NCBI RefSeq assembly: GCF_003253735.1
Contig: NZ_QKYW01000006.1
Span: 294,214 to 358,213, forward strand
Reading direction: 5' to 3'
Length of the DNA stretch: 64,000 nucleotides
Origin: Pseudomonas sp. URMO17WK12:I2
GTDB taxonomy: Bacteria > Pseudomonadota > Gammaproteobacteria > Pseudomonadales > Pseudomonadaceae
Each line of letters begins with the position of its first letter. Within the stretch, counting starts at the first letter, position 1. The translations under genes and the position numbers were made by a program. The notes beneath the pieces are model-generated. The model did no database searches and had not been told where the DNA came from. It worked only from the letters and a program-made list of their open reading frames with translations. This document shows, piece after piece, positions 17,387 to 25,438 of the stretch.

Positions 17387-18121
17387 GTGAGCCCAACCGG
17401 AAAATCGATCCTGCTGGTCGACGACGACCAGGACATTCGTGAACTGCTGCAAACCTATCTCGGCCGTGCCGGGCTGCAGGTCCGTGCCGTGGCCGATGGC
17501 GCCGGGTTTCGCGAGGCGCTGTGCGAGGGCGGCGCGGACCTGGTGATTCTCGACGTGATGTTGCCCGACGAGGATGGCTTCAGCCTGTGCCGCTGGACAC
17601 GCGAGCACCAGCGTTTCGCTCAGGTGCCGATCATCATGCTCACCGCCAGCTCCGACGAGGCCGACCGGGTGATCGGCCTGGAGCTCGGCGCCGACGATTA
17701 CCTCGGCAAGCCGTTCAGCCCGCGCGAGCTGCTGGCGCGAATCAAGGCGTTGCTGCGCCGGGTGAATTTCGCCCAGGAGCGTGGCGCCGAGGTGCTGGCC
17801 TTCGATGACTGGCGCCTGGATATGATCAGCCATCGGCTGTTCCACCTAGACGGTGAAGAAGTGCTGCTATCAGGAGCCGACTTCGCGCTGCTCAAGCTGT
17901 TTCTCGATCACCCGCAGCAGATCCTCGACCGCGACACCATCGGCAATGCCACCCGCGGGCGCGGAATGATGCCCCTCGAGCGTATCGTCGACATGGCGGT
18001 GAGTCGCCTGCGTCAGCGTTTGCGTGACACCAGCAAGCCGCCACGGCTGATCCGCACCGTGCGTGGCAGCGGCTACCAGCTGGCCGCTGCCGTGACCGCC
18101 CAGGCCGGCAATGCGCGCTGA
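17387..18121 (+). CDS. gltR: Response regulator GltR, OmpR family
   Basis: Response regulator of the GtrS/GltR glucose two-component system that controls the gts transporter and porin genes. 244 residues: a receiver domain (1-120) with acidic pocket VDDDQD, phospho-acceptor D56 in LVILDVMLP and the KPFS lysine, then an OmpR-type winged-helix domain ending IRTVRGSGYQL. The start is GTG at 17387, with AAGGA at 17374-17378; a longer frame upstream runs into glk and lacks a ribosome site. It overlaps gtrS by 11 bases. Candidate target boxes are described at 19580 and 20944. Confidence 0.9.
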   Translation: MSPTGKSILLVDDDQDIRELLQTYLGRAGLQVRAVADGAGFREALCEGGADLVILDVMLPDEDGFSLCRWTREHQRFAQVPIIMLTASSDEADRVIGLELGADDYLGKPFSPRELLARIKALLRRVNFAQERGAEVLAFDDWRLDMISHRLFHLDGEEVLLSGADFALLKLFLDHPQQILDRDTIGNATRGRGMMPLERIVDMAVSRLRQRLRDTSKPPRLIRTVRGSGYQLAAAVTAQAGNAR

Positions 18122-19568
18122 CTGGCGTCGGCTGGTGCCGATTCCACGCTCGTTGCTGGGCCGCATGTTGCTGCTGACGTTGCTGGCCGTGCTGGCCGCG
18201 CAGACGCTGTCCAGCGCCATCTGGTTGTCGCAGTTGCGCGCCACCCAGCTCGAAGGGTTGGTGACCGCCGCGCGCAGCCTGGCCCATTCGATGTCGGCCA
18301 GCGTGCGTTATTTTCGCTCGTTGCCGGTGGCCTACCGGCCCATGGTGCTCGACCAGCTGCGCAGCATGGGCGGTACCCGTTTCGTGGTCAGCCTCAACGA
18401 CCGACCGCTGTCGATGCAGCTGTTGCCCGACACGCCGCGCAAGCTGGCGGTAACCGAGGCGGTGAGCGACGTGCTGCGTGCCTCCCTGGGCAACAGCGCG
18501 GATATTTCCGTGACCTTCGTCAGCCCCGATGACCTGCGCATCTTCAATGGCGGCCTGAAACTCGACGAGCTGCCGCGCTCCTGGGCCCACTACGCCCTGA
18601 CCCTGGAGCCGGTCAATCCGCCGGTGCTGGTCACCCAGATTCAACTGGCGCCCGGTGAGTGGCTGTATATCGCATCCTTGCTGCCCGAGCCCTATACCAG
18701 CCTCGAGGAGCCGGTGCTGCCGACCCAGCAGCTGTGGTTCATCCTGCTCAGCAGTGGTTTTCTGTTGCTGTTCATCGGCATTCTGGTGCGCTGGCAGAGC
18801 CGGCCACTCAAGCGCCTGGCGCGCGCTGCGCGGCACATGTCGCTGGGCGCCGATATCGAGCCGGTGGTGGAGGGCGGCGGGCGCGAAGTGGTCGAGGTGG
18901 CGCGCGCCTTCAACGCCATGCGCGAGCGGATCAGCCGCTACCTGACCGAGCGCGCCCAGCTGTTCAGCGCCATTTCCCACGACCTGCGCACGCCGATCAC
19001 GCGGTTGCGCCTGCGTGTCGAGCTGCTCGATGACGAAGCCCTGCAAACCAAGTTCGGCCGCGATCTCGACGAGCTCGAGCTGCTGGTCAAGGGCGCCCTG
19101 CAATGCGTCAAGGACACCGACATCCACGAGAACATCGAACCGGTGGACCTCAACCAGCTGCTGCATTGCCTGGTCGAGCCGTACCTGGCACCGGCGGGCA
19201 ACGGCCGCGTGACCCTGCACGGCGAGGCCCAGGCGGCCTATCTCGGCAAGCCCCTGGCGCTGCGGCGCTGCATCGGCAACCTGATCGACAATGCGCTCAA
19301 GTACGGGCACCGCGCCCACCTGCATGTCGAAGATAACGACGAGGCTTACCTGCTGCACGTCGACGACGAGGGGCCGGGCGTGCCCGAGCAGCGTCTCGAG
19401 CAAGTGTTCGAGCCGCACTTTCGCCTCGCCGGGCAGCAGCAGGGTTACGGCCTGGGCCTGGGCATCGCGCGCAACATCGCCCACAGCCATGGCGGCGAAG
19501 TGACCCTGCAGAACCTGCGTGAAGGCGGGCTGCGGGTGAGGCTGTGCCTGCCGCGCGTAGCGGATTGA
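18111..19568 (+). CDS. gtrS: Sensor histidine kinase GtrS
   Basis: Partner kinase of GltR, 485 residues, in the inner membrane. Hydrophobic segments at about 17-38 and 208-228 flank a periplasmic sensor domain of about 165 residues, which in P. aeruginosa is reported to sense 2-ketogluconate. A HAMP region follows, then the HisKA dimerisation helix with phospho-acceptor H290 in FSAISHDLRTP, and an ATPase domain with N-box NLIDNALKYG, G1 DDEGPGVP and G2 GYGLGLGI. The ATG lies inside the end of gltR, so kinase and regulator are translationally coupled. Confidence 0.9.
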   Translation: MRADWRRLVPIPRSLLGRMLLLTLLAVLAAQTLSSAIWLSQLRATQLEGLVTAARSLAHSMSASVRYFRSLPVAYRPMVLDQLRSMGGTRFVVSLNDRPLSMQLLPDTPRKLAVTEAVSDVLRASLGNSADISVTFVSPDDLRIFNGGLKLDELPRSWAHYALTLEPVNPPVLVTQIQLAPGEWLYIASLLPEPYTSLEEPVLPTQQLWFILLSSGFLLLFIGILVRWQSRPLKRLARAARHMSLGADIEPVVEGGGREVVEVARAFNAMRERISRYLTERAQLFSAISHDLRTPITRLRLRVELLDDEALQTKFGRDLDELELLVKGALQCVKDTDIHENIEPVDLNQLLHCLVEPYLAPAGNGRVTLHGEAQAAYLGKPLALRRCIGNLIDNALKYGHRAHLHVEDNDEAYLLHVDDEGPGVPEQRLEQVFEPHFRLAGQQQGYGLGLGIARNIAHSHGGEVTLQNLREGGLRVRLCLPRVAD

Positions 19569-19579
19569 ATGTCACTGCC

Positions 19580-19635
19580 TGGTGACAAAGCCGCAGGGCT
19601 TCGTTACCTGGGGCGCCTCGGCGCGCCAGTAGACT
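19580..19635 (+). promoter_or_regulatory. Promoter with 31-bp bipartite element, AGE gene
   Basis: TGGTGACA (19580-19587) and GCTTCGTTACCTG (19598-19610) flank a 10-bp spacer, and TAGACT, a -10-like hexamer, begins at 19630. The same two blocks with the same spacing and the same distance to TACACT occur before gtsA at 20944. GGTGAC and GTTACC are imperfect inverted halves, as expected for an activator overlapping a poor -35 region. GltR, encoded next door, is the natural candidate; this is inference. Confidence 0.65.
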
Positions 19636-19695
19636 CGGATCAGACAACGGCCCACGAGCCGGCCGGGCAGATCGCCCCCCAGCTCGTTTGCATGG

Positions 19696-19703
19696 AATAA
19701 CAA
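19696..19703 (+). promoter_or_regulatory. A-rich Hfq/Crc-type motif at the AGE start
   Basis: AATAACAA, part of AATAACAATAATG, fits AANAANAA and overlaps the translation start region. Confidence 0.45.
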
Positions 19704-19705
19704 TA

Positions 19706-20938
19706 ATGATCACATCCCCGTTACCCGCTGACAGCTGGCTGGTTGAGCCTGCTCACCTGGCCTGGCTTAACGCCGAAGGCCTGCGCCTGCTGCCGTTTGC
19801 CCGGGCCTCCAGGGTCGAGGATGGCTTCGCCGCCCTCGATGAAAAAGGCCGACTGCCGGCAGATGCCATCGCCGAGCTGATCCACACCACCCGCATGACG
19901 CACTGTTTCGCCCTGGCCCATCTGCAGGGTATCGCCGGCTATGATGCGCTGGTCGATCACGGCATTGCCGCCTTGCAGGGCAAGTTGCGCGATGAAGTGG
20001 CTGGGGGCTGGTTCGCCGATGCCCGCCGCAGCGGCGACAAGAGCGCTTACCTGCATGCCTTCGTGGCGCTGGCTGCCAGCTCCGCCCAGGCCGCCGGCAG
20101 GCCAGGGGCCGAGGCACTGCTGGCCGAGGCGATCAGGATTGTGGAAACGCATTTCTGGAGCGAAGAAGAGGGCGCGCTGCGCGAAAGCTTCAGCCGCGAC
20201 TGGTCGCAGGAAGAGCCGTACCGTGGCGCCAACAGCAACATGCATGGCGTGGAAGCCTTTCTCGCCCTGGCTGATGTCACCGGCAACAGCCTCTGGCTGC
20301 AGCGCGCGCTGCGTATCGTCGAGCGGTTGATCCACGAGCATGCTGCTTCCCAAGGGCATGCCGTGGTCGAGCATTTCGACCGCCAGTGGCAGGCGCTGCT
20401 GGAGTACAACGCCGACAACCGCGCCGACCCGTTCCGGCCCTATGGCAGCACGCCAGGGCACAGTTTCGAATGGGCGCGTCTGCTGTTGCATCTGGAAGCC
20501 GCCCTGCAGCGCGCGGGCCTTGCTGCGCCAGCCTGGTTGGTCGACGATGCTCGCGGGCTGTTTGCCAGCGCCTGCCGCGATGCCTGGCATGCCGATGGTG
20601 CGCCGGGGCTGGTTTATACCCTCGACTGGCAGGCACAACCGGTAGTGCGCGCCCGGTTGCACTGGGTGCAGGCCGAAGCCAGTGCAGCCGCCGCGGCGCT
20701 GTTGCGACGCACCGGGGAGACCGAGTACGAGCAGTGGTACCGATGCTTTTGGGAGTTCACCGGCCGGCACTTCATCGATCTGCACCAGGGCAGTTGGCAT
20801 CACGAGCTCGACACCAGCAACCGGCCTGCCGCCAGTATCTGGCCCGGCAAGCCGGATCTGTATCACGCCTACCAGGCCGTCCTGCTACCCCGGCTTGCAC
20901 TGGCGCCCAGCCTGGCCACGGCCTTGGCGCCCATGTAA
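19706..20938 (+). CDS. AGE-family sugar isomerase/epimerase
   Basis: A 410-residue member of the N-acylglucosamine 2-epimerase (AGE) family, an (alpha/alpha)6-barrel. Family marks include RMTHCFALAH near residue 60, the PYRGANSNMHGVEAF stretch with a likely catalytic His, HSFEWARLL and SWHHELD near the C-terminus. Relatives include D-mannose isomerase and sulfoquinovose isomerase YihS; with GtsABCD alongside, interconversion of mannose, fructose or glucose is most plausible, but the substrate is not shown. The ATG at 19706 is used because the 5' extension begins at a weak TTG. No equivalent gene is expected here in the P. aeruginosa or P. putida cluster. Confidence 0.75.
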   Translation: MITSPLPADSWLVEPAHLAWLNAEGLRLLPFARASRVEDGFAALDEKGRLPADAIAELIHTTRMTHCFALAHLQGIAGYDALVDHGIAALQGKLRDEVAGGWFADARRSGDKSAYLHAFVALAASSAQAAGRPGAEALLAEAIRIVETHFWSEEEGALRESFSRDWSQEEPYRGANSNMHGVEAFLALADVTGNSLWLQRALRIVERLIHEHAASQGHAVVEHFDRQWQALLEYNADNRADPFRPYGSTPGHSFEWARLLLHLEAALQRAGLAAPAWLVDDARGLFASACRDAWHADGAPGLVYTLDWQAQPVVRARLHWVQAEASAAAAALLRRTGETEYEQWYRCFWEFTGRHFIDLHQGSWHHELDTSNRPAASIWPGKPDLYHAYQAVLLPRLALAPSLATALAPM

Positions 20939-20943
20939 CGAGA

Positions 20944-20999
20944 TGGTGACATTTATGCATCGCTTCGTTACCTGTGTGCCCGCGAACCCTGATTACACT
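20944..20999 (+). promoter_or_regulatory. Promoter with 31-bp bipartite element, gtsA
   Basis: TGGTGACA (20944-20951) and GCTTCGTTACCTG (20962-20974), identical to the blocks at 19580, with 24 of 31 positions matching overall. TACACT starts at 20994, exactly 20 bases after the end of the element as in the other copy. Likely the glucose-responsive promoter of gtsABCD. Confidence 0.65.
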
Positions 21000-21030
21000 C
21001 CCTGCAACGCAAGCGCCATGACTTGCCGCT

Positions 21031-21044
21031 AACAACAAGAAAGG
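21031..21044 (+). promoter_or_regulatory. A-rich Hfq/Crc-type motif in the gtsA leader
   Basis: AACAACAAGAAAGG runs into the ribosome site of gtsA and contains AANAANAA. Confidence 0.5.
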
Positions 21045-21051
21045 TACTTCG

Positions 21052-22320
21052 ATGAACGCGATCACCCGTCTCGCTACTGCCGTTTCTCTCGCCTCCCTGT
21101 TTCCCCTCACCGCTCTGGCGGCCGACTCCAAAGGTACGGTCGAAGTCGTGCATTGGTGGACTTCCGGTGGCGAAGCGGCAGCCGTGAAGGTTCTGCGTGA
21201 GCTGGTCGAAAAAGACGGCTACACCTGGAAAGACAGCGCCGTGGCCGGTGGTGCCGGCTCGGCCGCCATGACCGTACTCAAGACCCGCGTGGTCTCCGGC
21301 AACCCGCCAGGCGCTGCACAGATCAAGGGCCCGGACCTGCAGGAGTGGGGCGCGCTGGATCTGCTCGCACCGCTGGATGACGTGGCCAAGGCCAACAACT
21401 GGGATGGCCTGCTGTCGAAAACCGTTTCCAACACCATGAAGTACGATGGCCATTACGTGGCCGTGCCGGTGAACATCCACCGCGTCAACTGGCTGTGGAT
21501 CAACCCGCAAGTATTCAAGAAGGCCGGCATCGACAAGGCGCCGACCACCCTGGACGAACTCTACGCTGCAGGCGACAAGCTCAAGGCCGCCGGCTTCGTG
21601 CCCCTGGCCCACGGTGGCCAACCGTGGCAGGACAGCACCGTGTTCGAAGGCCTGGTGCTTGGCATCATGGGCGCCGAGGGCTATCACAAGGCGTTCGTCG
21701 AGAACGACGAGGCGACCCTGACCAGCCCGCAGATGACCGAAGTGTTTACCGCACTCAAGAAACTCTCCACCTACATGGACGACAACCGCGCTGGTCGTGA
21801 CTGGAACCTGGCCACTGCCGAGGTCATCGACGGCAAGGCCGGCATGCAGATCATGGGCGACTGGGCGAAGAGCGAGTGGACCGCCGCCGGCAAGGTGGCA
21901 GGCAAGGATTACCAGTGCGTACCGATGCCGGGCACCGCGGGTAGCTACACCTACAACATCGATTCTCTGGCCATGTTCAGGCTGAAGAAAGAGGGCGACA
22001 TCGCCGCTCAGCATGCGCTGGCACGTATCGCGCTGGAGCCCGAGTTCCAGTACGTGTTCAACGAGAACAAGGGCTCGATCCCGGTGCGTTCGGACCTGGA
22101 CATGAGCAAGTTCGACAGCTGCGCCCAGGCCTCCATGAAGGATTTCAAAGAGGCCGACAAGGCCGGCAAGCTGGAGCCGAGCATGGCCCACAGCATGGCC
22201 ACCAACCTGGCGGTGCAGGGCGCGATCTTCGATGTGGTCACCAACTTCATGAGCGACAAGAACGCCGACCCGAGCAAGGCCGGCGCGCAGATCGCCGCGG
22301 CGATCAAGTCTGCCCAGTAG
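21052..22320 (+). CDS. gtsA: Glucose/mannose ABC transporter, periplasmic binding protein
   Basis: The substrate-binding component of the GtsABCD glucose importer. 422 residues, with a Sec signal peptide of about 23 residues ending LTALAADS. The mature part begins TVEVVHWWTSGGEAAAVK, typical of family 1 sugar-binding proteins. It lies behind the shared promoter element at 20944 and an A-rich leader. A GC-rich hairpin between it and gtsB probably lets this abundant protein be made in excess over the membrane subunits. Confidence 0.92.
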   Translation: MNAITRLATAVSLASLFPLTALAADSKGTVEVVHWWTSGGEAAAVKVLRELVEKDGYTWKDSAVAGGAGSAAMTVLKTRVVSGNPPGAAQIKGPDLQEWGALDLLAPLDDVAKANNWDGLLSKTVSNTMKYDGHYVAVPVNIHRVNWLWINPQVFKKAGIDKAPTTLDELYAAGDKLKAAGFVPLAHGGQPWQDSTVFEGLVLGIMGAEGYHKAFVENDEATLTSPQMTEVFTALKKLSTYMDDNRAGRDWNLATAEVIDGKAGMQIMGDWAKSEWTAAGKVAGKDYQCVPMPGTAGSYTYNIDSLAMFRLKKEGDIAAQHALARIALEPEFQYVFNENKGSIPVRSDLDMSKFDSCAQASMKDFKEADKAGKLEPSMAHSMATNLAVQGAIFDVVTNFMSDKNADPSKAGAQIAAAIKSAQ

Positions 22321-22328
22321 CGTGAGGC

Positions 22329-22348
22329 GGGCCGCTGCCCGGCGGCCC
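22329..22348 (+). other. Intercistronic hairpin between gtsA and gtsB
   Basis: GGGCCGC and GCGGCCC can form a 7-bp stem with a six-base loop. There is no T run, so an mRNA-stabilising or attenuating hairpin that sets high gtsA relative to gtsBCD is more likely than full termination. Confidence 0.55.
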
Positions 22349-22436
22349 GGCTGATTTCACCATCCGTTCGTGCGCCAGGCACTGCGCCTGACGCCGGCGG
22401 AGTTTGTCCCGAATTTCTCTACACACGGTAGGCCCG

Positions 22437-23345
22437 ATGAGTGTCACGACGGTAATCGGCAAGGCTTCACCCTTCGATGCGCTGCAGCGCTGGCTACCCA
22501 AGCTGGTACTGGCGCCCACCATGCTGGTGGTGCTGGTGGGGTTCTACGGCTATATCCTGTGGACGGCAGTGCTGTCGTTCACCAATTCCAGCTTCATGCC
22601 CAGCTACAAGTGGGTGGGCCTGCAGCAATACGTGCGCCTGATGGACAACGACCGCTGGTGGGTCGCCAGCAAGAACCTGATGGTGTTCGGCGGCATGTTC
22701 ATCGGTATCAGCCTGGTGATCGGCGTGCTGCTGGCGGTGCTGCTCGATCAGCGCATCCGCCGCGAAGGGGTGATTCGCACCATCTACCTGTACCCCATGG
22801 CCCTGTCGATGATCGTCACCGGCACCGCCTGGAAATGGCTGCTCAACCCCGGCCTGGGTCTCGACAAGCTGCTGCGCGACTGGGGCTGGGAAGGCTTTCG
22901 CCTGGACTGGCTGGTGGATCCCGACCGGGTCGTCTACTGCCTGGTGATTGCTGCCGTGTGGCAGGCCTCGGGCTTCGTCATGGCGCTATTCCTGGCCGGG
23001 CTGCGCAGCGTCGACCAGTCGATCATTCGCGCCGCCCAGGTGGACGGCGCCAGCCTGCCGACCATCTACCTGCGCATCGTGCTGCCGAGCCTGCGCCCGG
23101 TGTTCTTCAGTGCGGTGATGATCCTCGCCCATATCGCCATCAAGAGCTTCGACCTGGTGGCGGCGATGACCGCCGGCGGGCCTGGCTACGCCTCCGATCT
23201 GCCGGCGATGTTCATGTACAACTTCACCTTCAGCCGCGGCCAGATGGGCATCGGCTCGGCCAGCGCGATGATGATGCTTGGCGCGATCCTGGCGATTCTG
23301 GTGCCGTACCTCTACTCGGAATTGCGAGGCAAGCGCCATGACTAA
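22437..23345 (+). CDS. gtsB: Glucose ABC transporter permease
   Basis: MalF-type permease of the glucose importer, 302 residues with six predicted membrane segments. The binding-protein-dependent transport signature (EAA loop) is AAQVDGASLPTIYLRIVLP near residue 210. The start at 22437 is preferred over an upstream in-frame GTG/ATG region because GGTAGG is close and MSVTTVIGKASPFDALQRW fits the family. It overlaps gtsC by 8 bases. Confidence 0.9.
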   Translation: MSVTTVIGKASPFDALQRWLPKLVLAPTMLVVLVGFYGYILWTAVLSFTNSSFMPSYKWVGLQQYVRLMDNDRWWVASKNLMVFGGMFIGISLVIGVLLAVLLDQRIRREGVIRTIYLYPMALSMIVTGTAWKWLLNPGLGLDKLLRDWGWEGFRLDWLVDPDRVVYCLVIAAVWQASGFVMALFLAGLRSVDQSIIRAAQVDGASLPTIYLRIVLPSLRPVFFSAVMILAHIAIKSFDLVAAMTAGGPGYASDLPAMFMYNFTFSRGQMGIGSASAMMMLGAILAILVPYLYSELRGKRHD

Positions 23346-24168
23346 AGCCTTCAGTCCAAGCCGTCTGGCGATTCGCTCCACCCTGTTGTTTGCCGCGGCG
23401 CTGTATCTGGTGCCGCTGGTGGTGATGCTGCTGACCAGCTTCAAGACCCCCGAAGACGTGCGCGCCGGCAACCTGCTGTCGCTGCCGGATGCCTTCACCC
23501 TGATCGGTTGGGTCAAGGCCTGGGACGTGGTCGGCGGGCACTTCTGGAACTCGGCGAAGATGGCCATTCCGGCGGTGCTGATCTCCACGGCGATCGGCGC
23601 GCTGAACGGCTACGTGCTGTCGATGTGGCGCTTCCGCGGTTCGCAGCTGTTCTTCGGCTTGCTGCTGTTCGGCTGCTTCCTGCCGTTCCAGACCATCCTG
23701 CTGCCGGCCTCGTTCACCCTCGGCAAGTTCGGCCTGGCCAACACCACCGTCGGCCTGGTGCTGGTGCATGTGGTCTACGGCATCGCCTTCACCACGCTGT
23801 TCTTCCGCAACTTCTACGTCAGTGTGCCGGATGCGCTGGTCAAGGCGGCGCGCCTCGATGGCGCCGGGTTCTTCACCATCTTCGGGCGCATCCTTTTGCC
23901 GATGTCGCTGCCGATCATCATGGTCTGCCTGATCTGGCAGTTCACCCAGATCTGGAACGATTTCCTGTTCGGCGTGGTGTTCGCCAGTGGCGACGCGCAG
24001 CCGATCACCGTGGCCCTCAATAACCTGGTCAACACCAGCACCGGGGCCAAGGAATACAACGTGGACATGGCCGCGGCGATGATCGCCGGGCTGCCGACCC
24101 TGCTGGTGTACATCGTGGCGGGCAAATACTTCCTGCGCGGCCTCACGGCCGGCGCGGTCAAGGGTTGA
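23338..24168 (+). CDS. gtsC: Glucose ABC transporter permease
   Basis: MalG-type permease, 276 residues and six membrane segments, pairing with GtsB. The EAA loop is AARLDGAGFFTIFGRILLP. The ATG at 23338 lies inside the end of gtsB; the longer open frame upstream is just gtsB read in another frame. gtsD follows after 46 bases. Confidence 0.9.
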   Translation: MTKAFSPSRLAIRSTLLFAAALYLVPLVVMLLTSFKTPEDVRAGNLLSLPDAFTLIGWVKAWDVVGGHFWNSAKMAIPAVLISTAIGALNGYVLSMWRFRGSQLFFGLLLFGCFLPFQTILLPASFTLGKFGLANTTVGLVLVHVVYGIAFTTLFFRNFYVSVPDALVKAARLDGAGFFTIFGRILLPMSLPIIMVCLIWQFTQIWNDFLFGVVFASGDAQPITVALNNLVNTSTGAKEYNVDMAAAMIAGLPTLLVYIVAGKYFLRGLTAGAVKG

Positions 24169-24214
24169 AAGCTGCTGCGCTCGCTCGCGGCACTTTCGAA
24201 GTGGAGAGAAGTAG

Positions 24215-25363
24215 ATGGCAACGCTTGAACTGCGCAACGTCAACAAGTCCTATGGCAGCGGCCTGACGGACACCCTGAAAAGCATCGATCTGAAGATCGA
24301 CGATGGCGAATTCCTGATCCTGGTCGGCCCCTCGGGCTGCGGTAAATCCACCCTGATGAACTGCATCGCGGGGCTGGAAAACATCAGCAACGGCGCCATC
24401 CTGGTCGACGACGCCGACATCAGCGGCATGAGCCCAAAGGATCGCGACATCGCCATGGTGTTCCAGTCCTACGCGCTGTACCCGACCATGAGCGTGCGCG
24501 ACAACATCGCCTTCGGTTTGAAGATGCGCAAGATGGCCCCGGCGGCCATCGACGAGGAAGTGGCGCGGGTCGCCAAGCTGCTGCAGATCGAGCACCTGCT
24601 GGCGCGCAAGCCCGGCCAGCTTTCCGGCGGCCAGCAGCAGCGTGTGGCCATGGGCCGAGCCCTGGCGCGGCGGCCGAAGATCTACCTGTTCGATGAGCCG
24701 CTGTCGAACCTCGACGCCAAGCTGCGCGTGGAGATGCGCACCGAAATCAAGCTGATGCACCAGCGCCTGAAAACCACCACGGTGTACGTCACCCACGACC
24801 AGATCGAAGCCATGACCCTGGGCGACAAGGTTGCGGTGATGAAGGAGGGCGTGATCCAGCAGTTCGGCACCCCACAGCAGATCTATAACGACCCGGCCAA
24901 CCTGTTCGTGGCCAGCTTCATCGGTTCGCCGCCGATGAACTTCGTGCCGGTGCAGCTGCAGCGTCGGGCCGGTCAGGTGTGGGCCATGCTGGCGTCATCC
25001 GAGGGCCGCTGCGAGTTGCCGCTGGGTGAATTGCCGGAGGGGGCCGAACAGCGCGAGTTGCTGCTGGGCATCCGCCCCGAGCAGGTGCAACTGGCGGCTA
25101 CCTCCGCTCAGGCCGATACGCTGGGCGCACGGGTGGAAGTTACCGAGCCCACCGGGCCGGACACCCTGGTTTTCGTCACCGTCAATGACAGCAAATTGTG
25201 CTGCCGCCTGGCGCCCGATCAGGCACCACCGGTAGGCCAGCGGCTGGAGCTGCAGATAGATGCGGCGCGGGCGCTGCTGTTCGATGCCAAGAGCGGCGAG
25301 CGCGTGCGGCCCCTGGCCAGCACCATGCAGCCGAGCAACGTCACCTCGCTAACGAATCGTTGA
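24215..25363 (+). CDS. gtsD: Glucose ABC transporter ATP-binding protein
   Basis: MalK/UgpC-type ATPase of the importer, 382 residues. Walker A GPSGCGKST near residue 38, Q-loop VFQSYALYPTM, signature LSGGQQQRVAMGRAL, Walker B IYLFDEPLSNLD, H-loop YVTHDQIEA. The last 140 residues form the OB/TOBE regulatory domain of the MalK class. A GGAGAG site precedes the ATG. Fourth gene of gtsABCD, followed after 75 bases by oprB. Confidence 0.93.
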   Translation: MATLELRNVNKSYGSGLTDTLKSIDLKIDDGEFLILVGPSGCGKSTLMNCIAGLENISNGAILVDDADISGMSPKDRDIAMVFQSYALYPTMSVRDNIAFGLKMRKMAPAAIDEEVARVAKLLQIEHLLARKPGQLSGGQQQRVAMGRALARRPKIYLFDEPLSNLDAKLRVEMRTEIKLMHQRLKTTTVYVTHDQIEAMTLGDKVAVMKEGVIQQFGTPQQIYNDPANLFVASFIGSPPMNFVPVQLQRRAGQVWAMLASSEGRCELPLGELPEGAEQRELLLGIRPEQVQLAATSAQADTLGARVEVTEPTGPDTLVFVTVNDSKLCCRLAPDQAPPVGQRLELQIDAARALLFDAKSGERVRPLASTMQPSNVTSLTNR

Positions 25364-25409
25364 GAAGGAGCCGGCGTCGCAGTCCTGATGCCGGCATTGC
25401 AAAAGCGGT

Positions 25410-25424
25410 AACAACAATAAAAAA
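25410..25424 (+). promoter_or_regulatory. A-rich Hfq/Crc-type motif before oprB
   Basis: AACAACAATAAAAAA lies six bases upstream of the GGAGAGG ribosome site of oprB; it contains overlapping AANAANAA matches. Confidence 0.5.
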
Positions 25425-25438
25425 CTGCAGGAGAGGAT

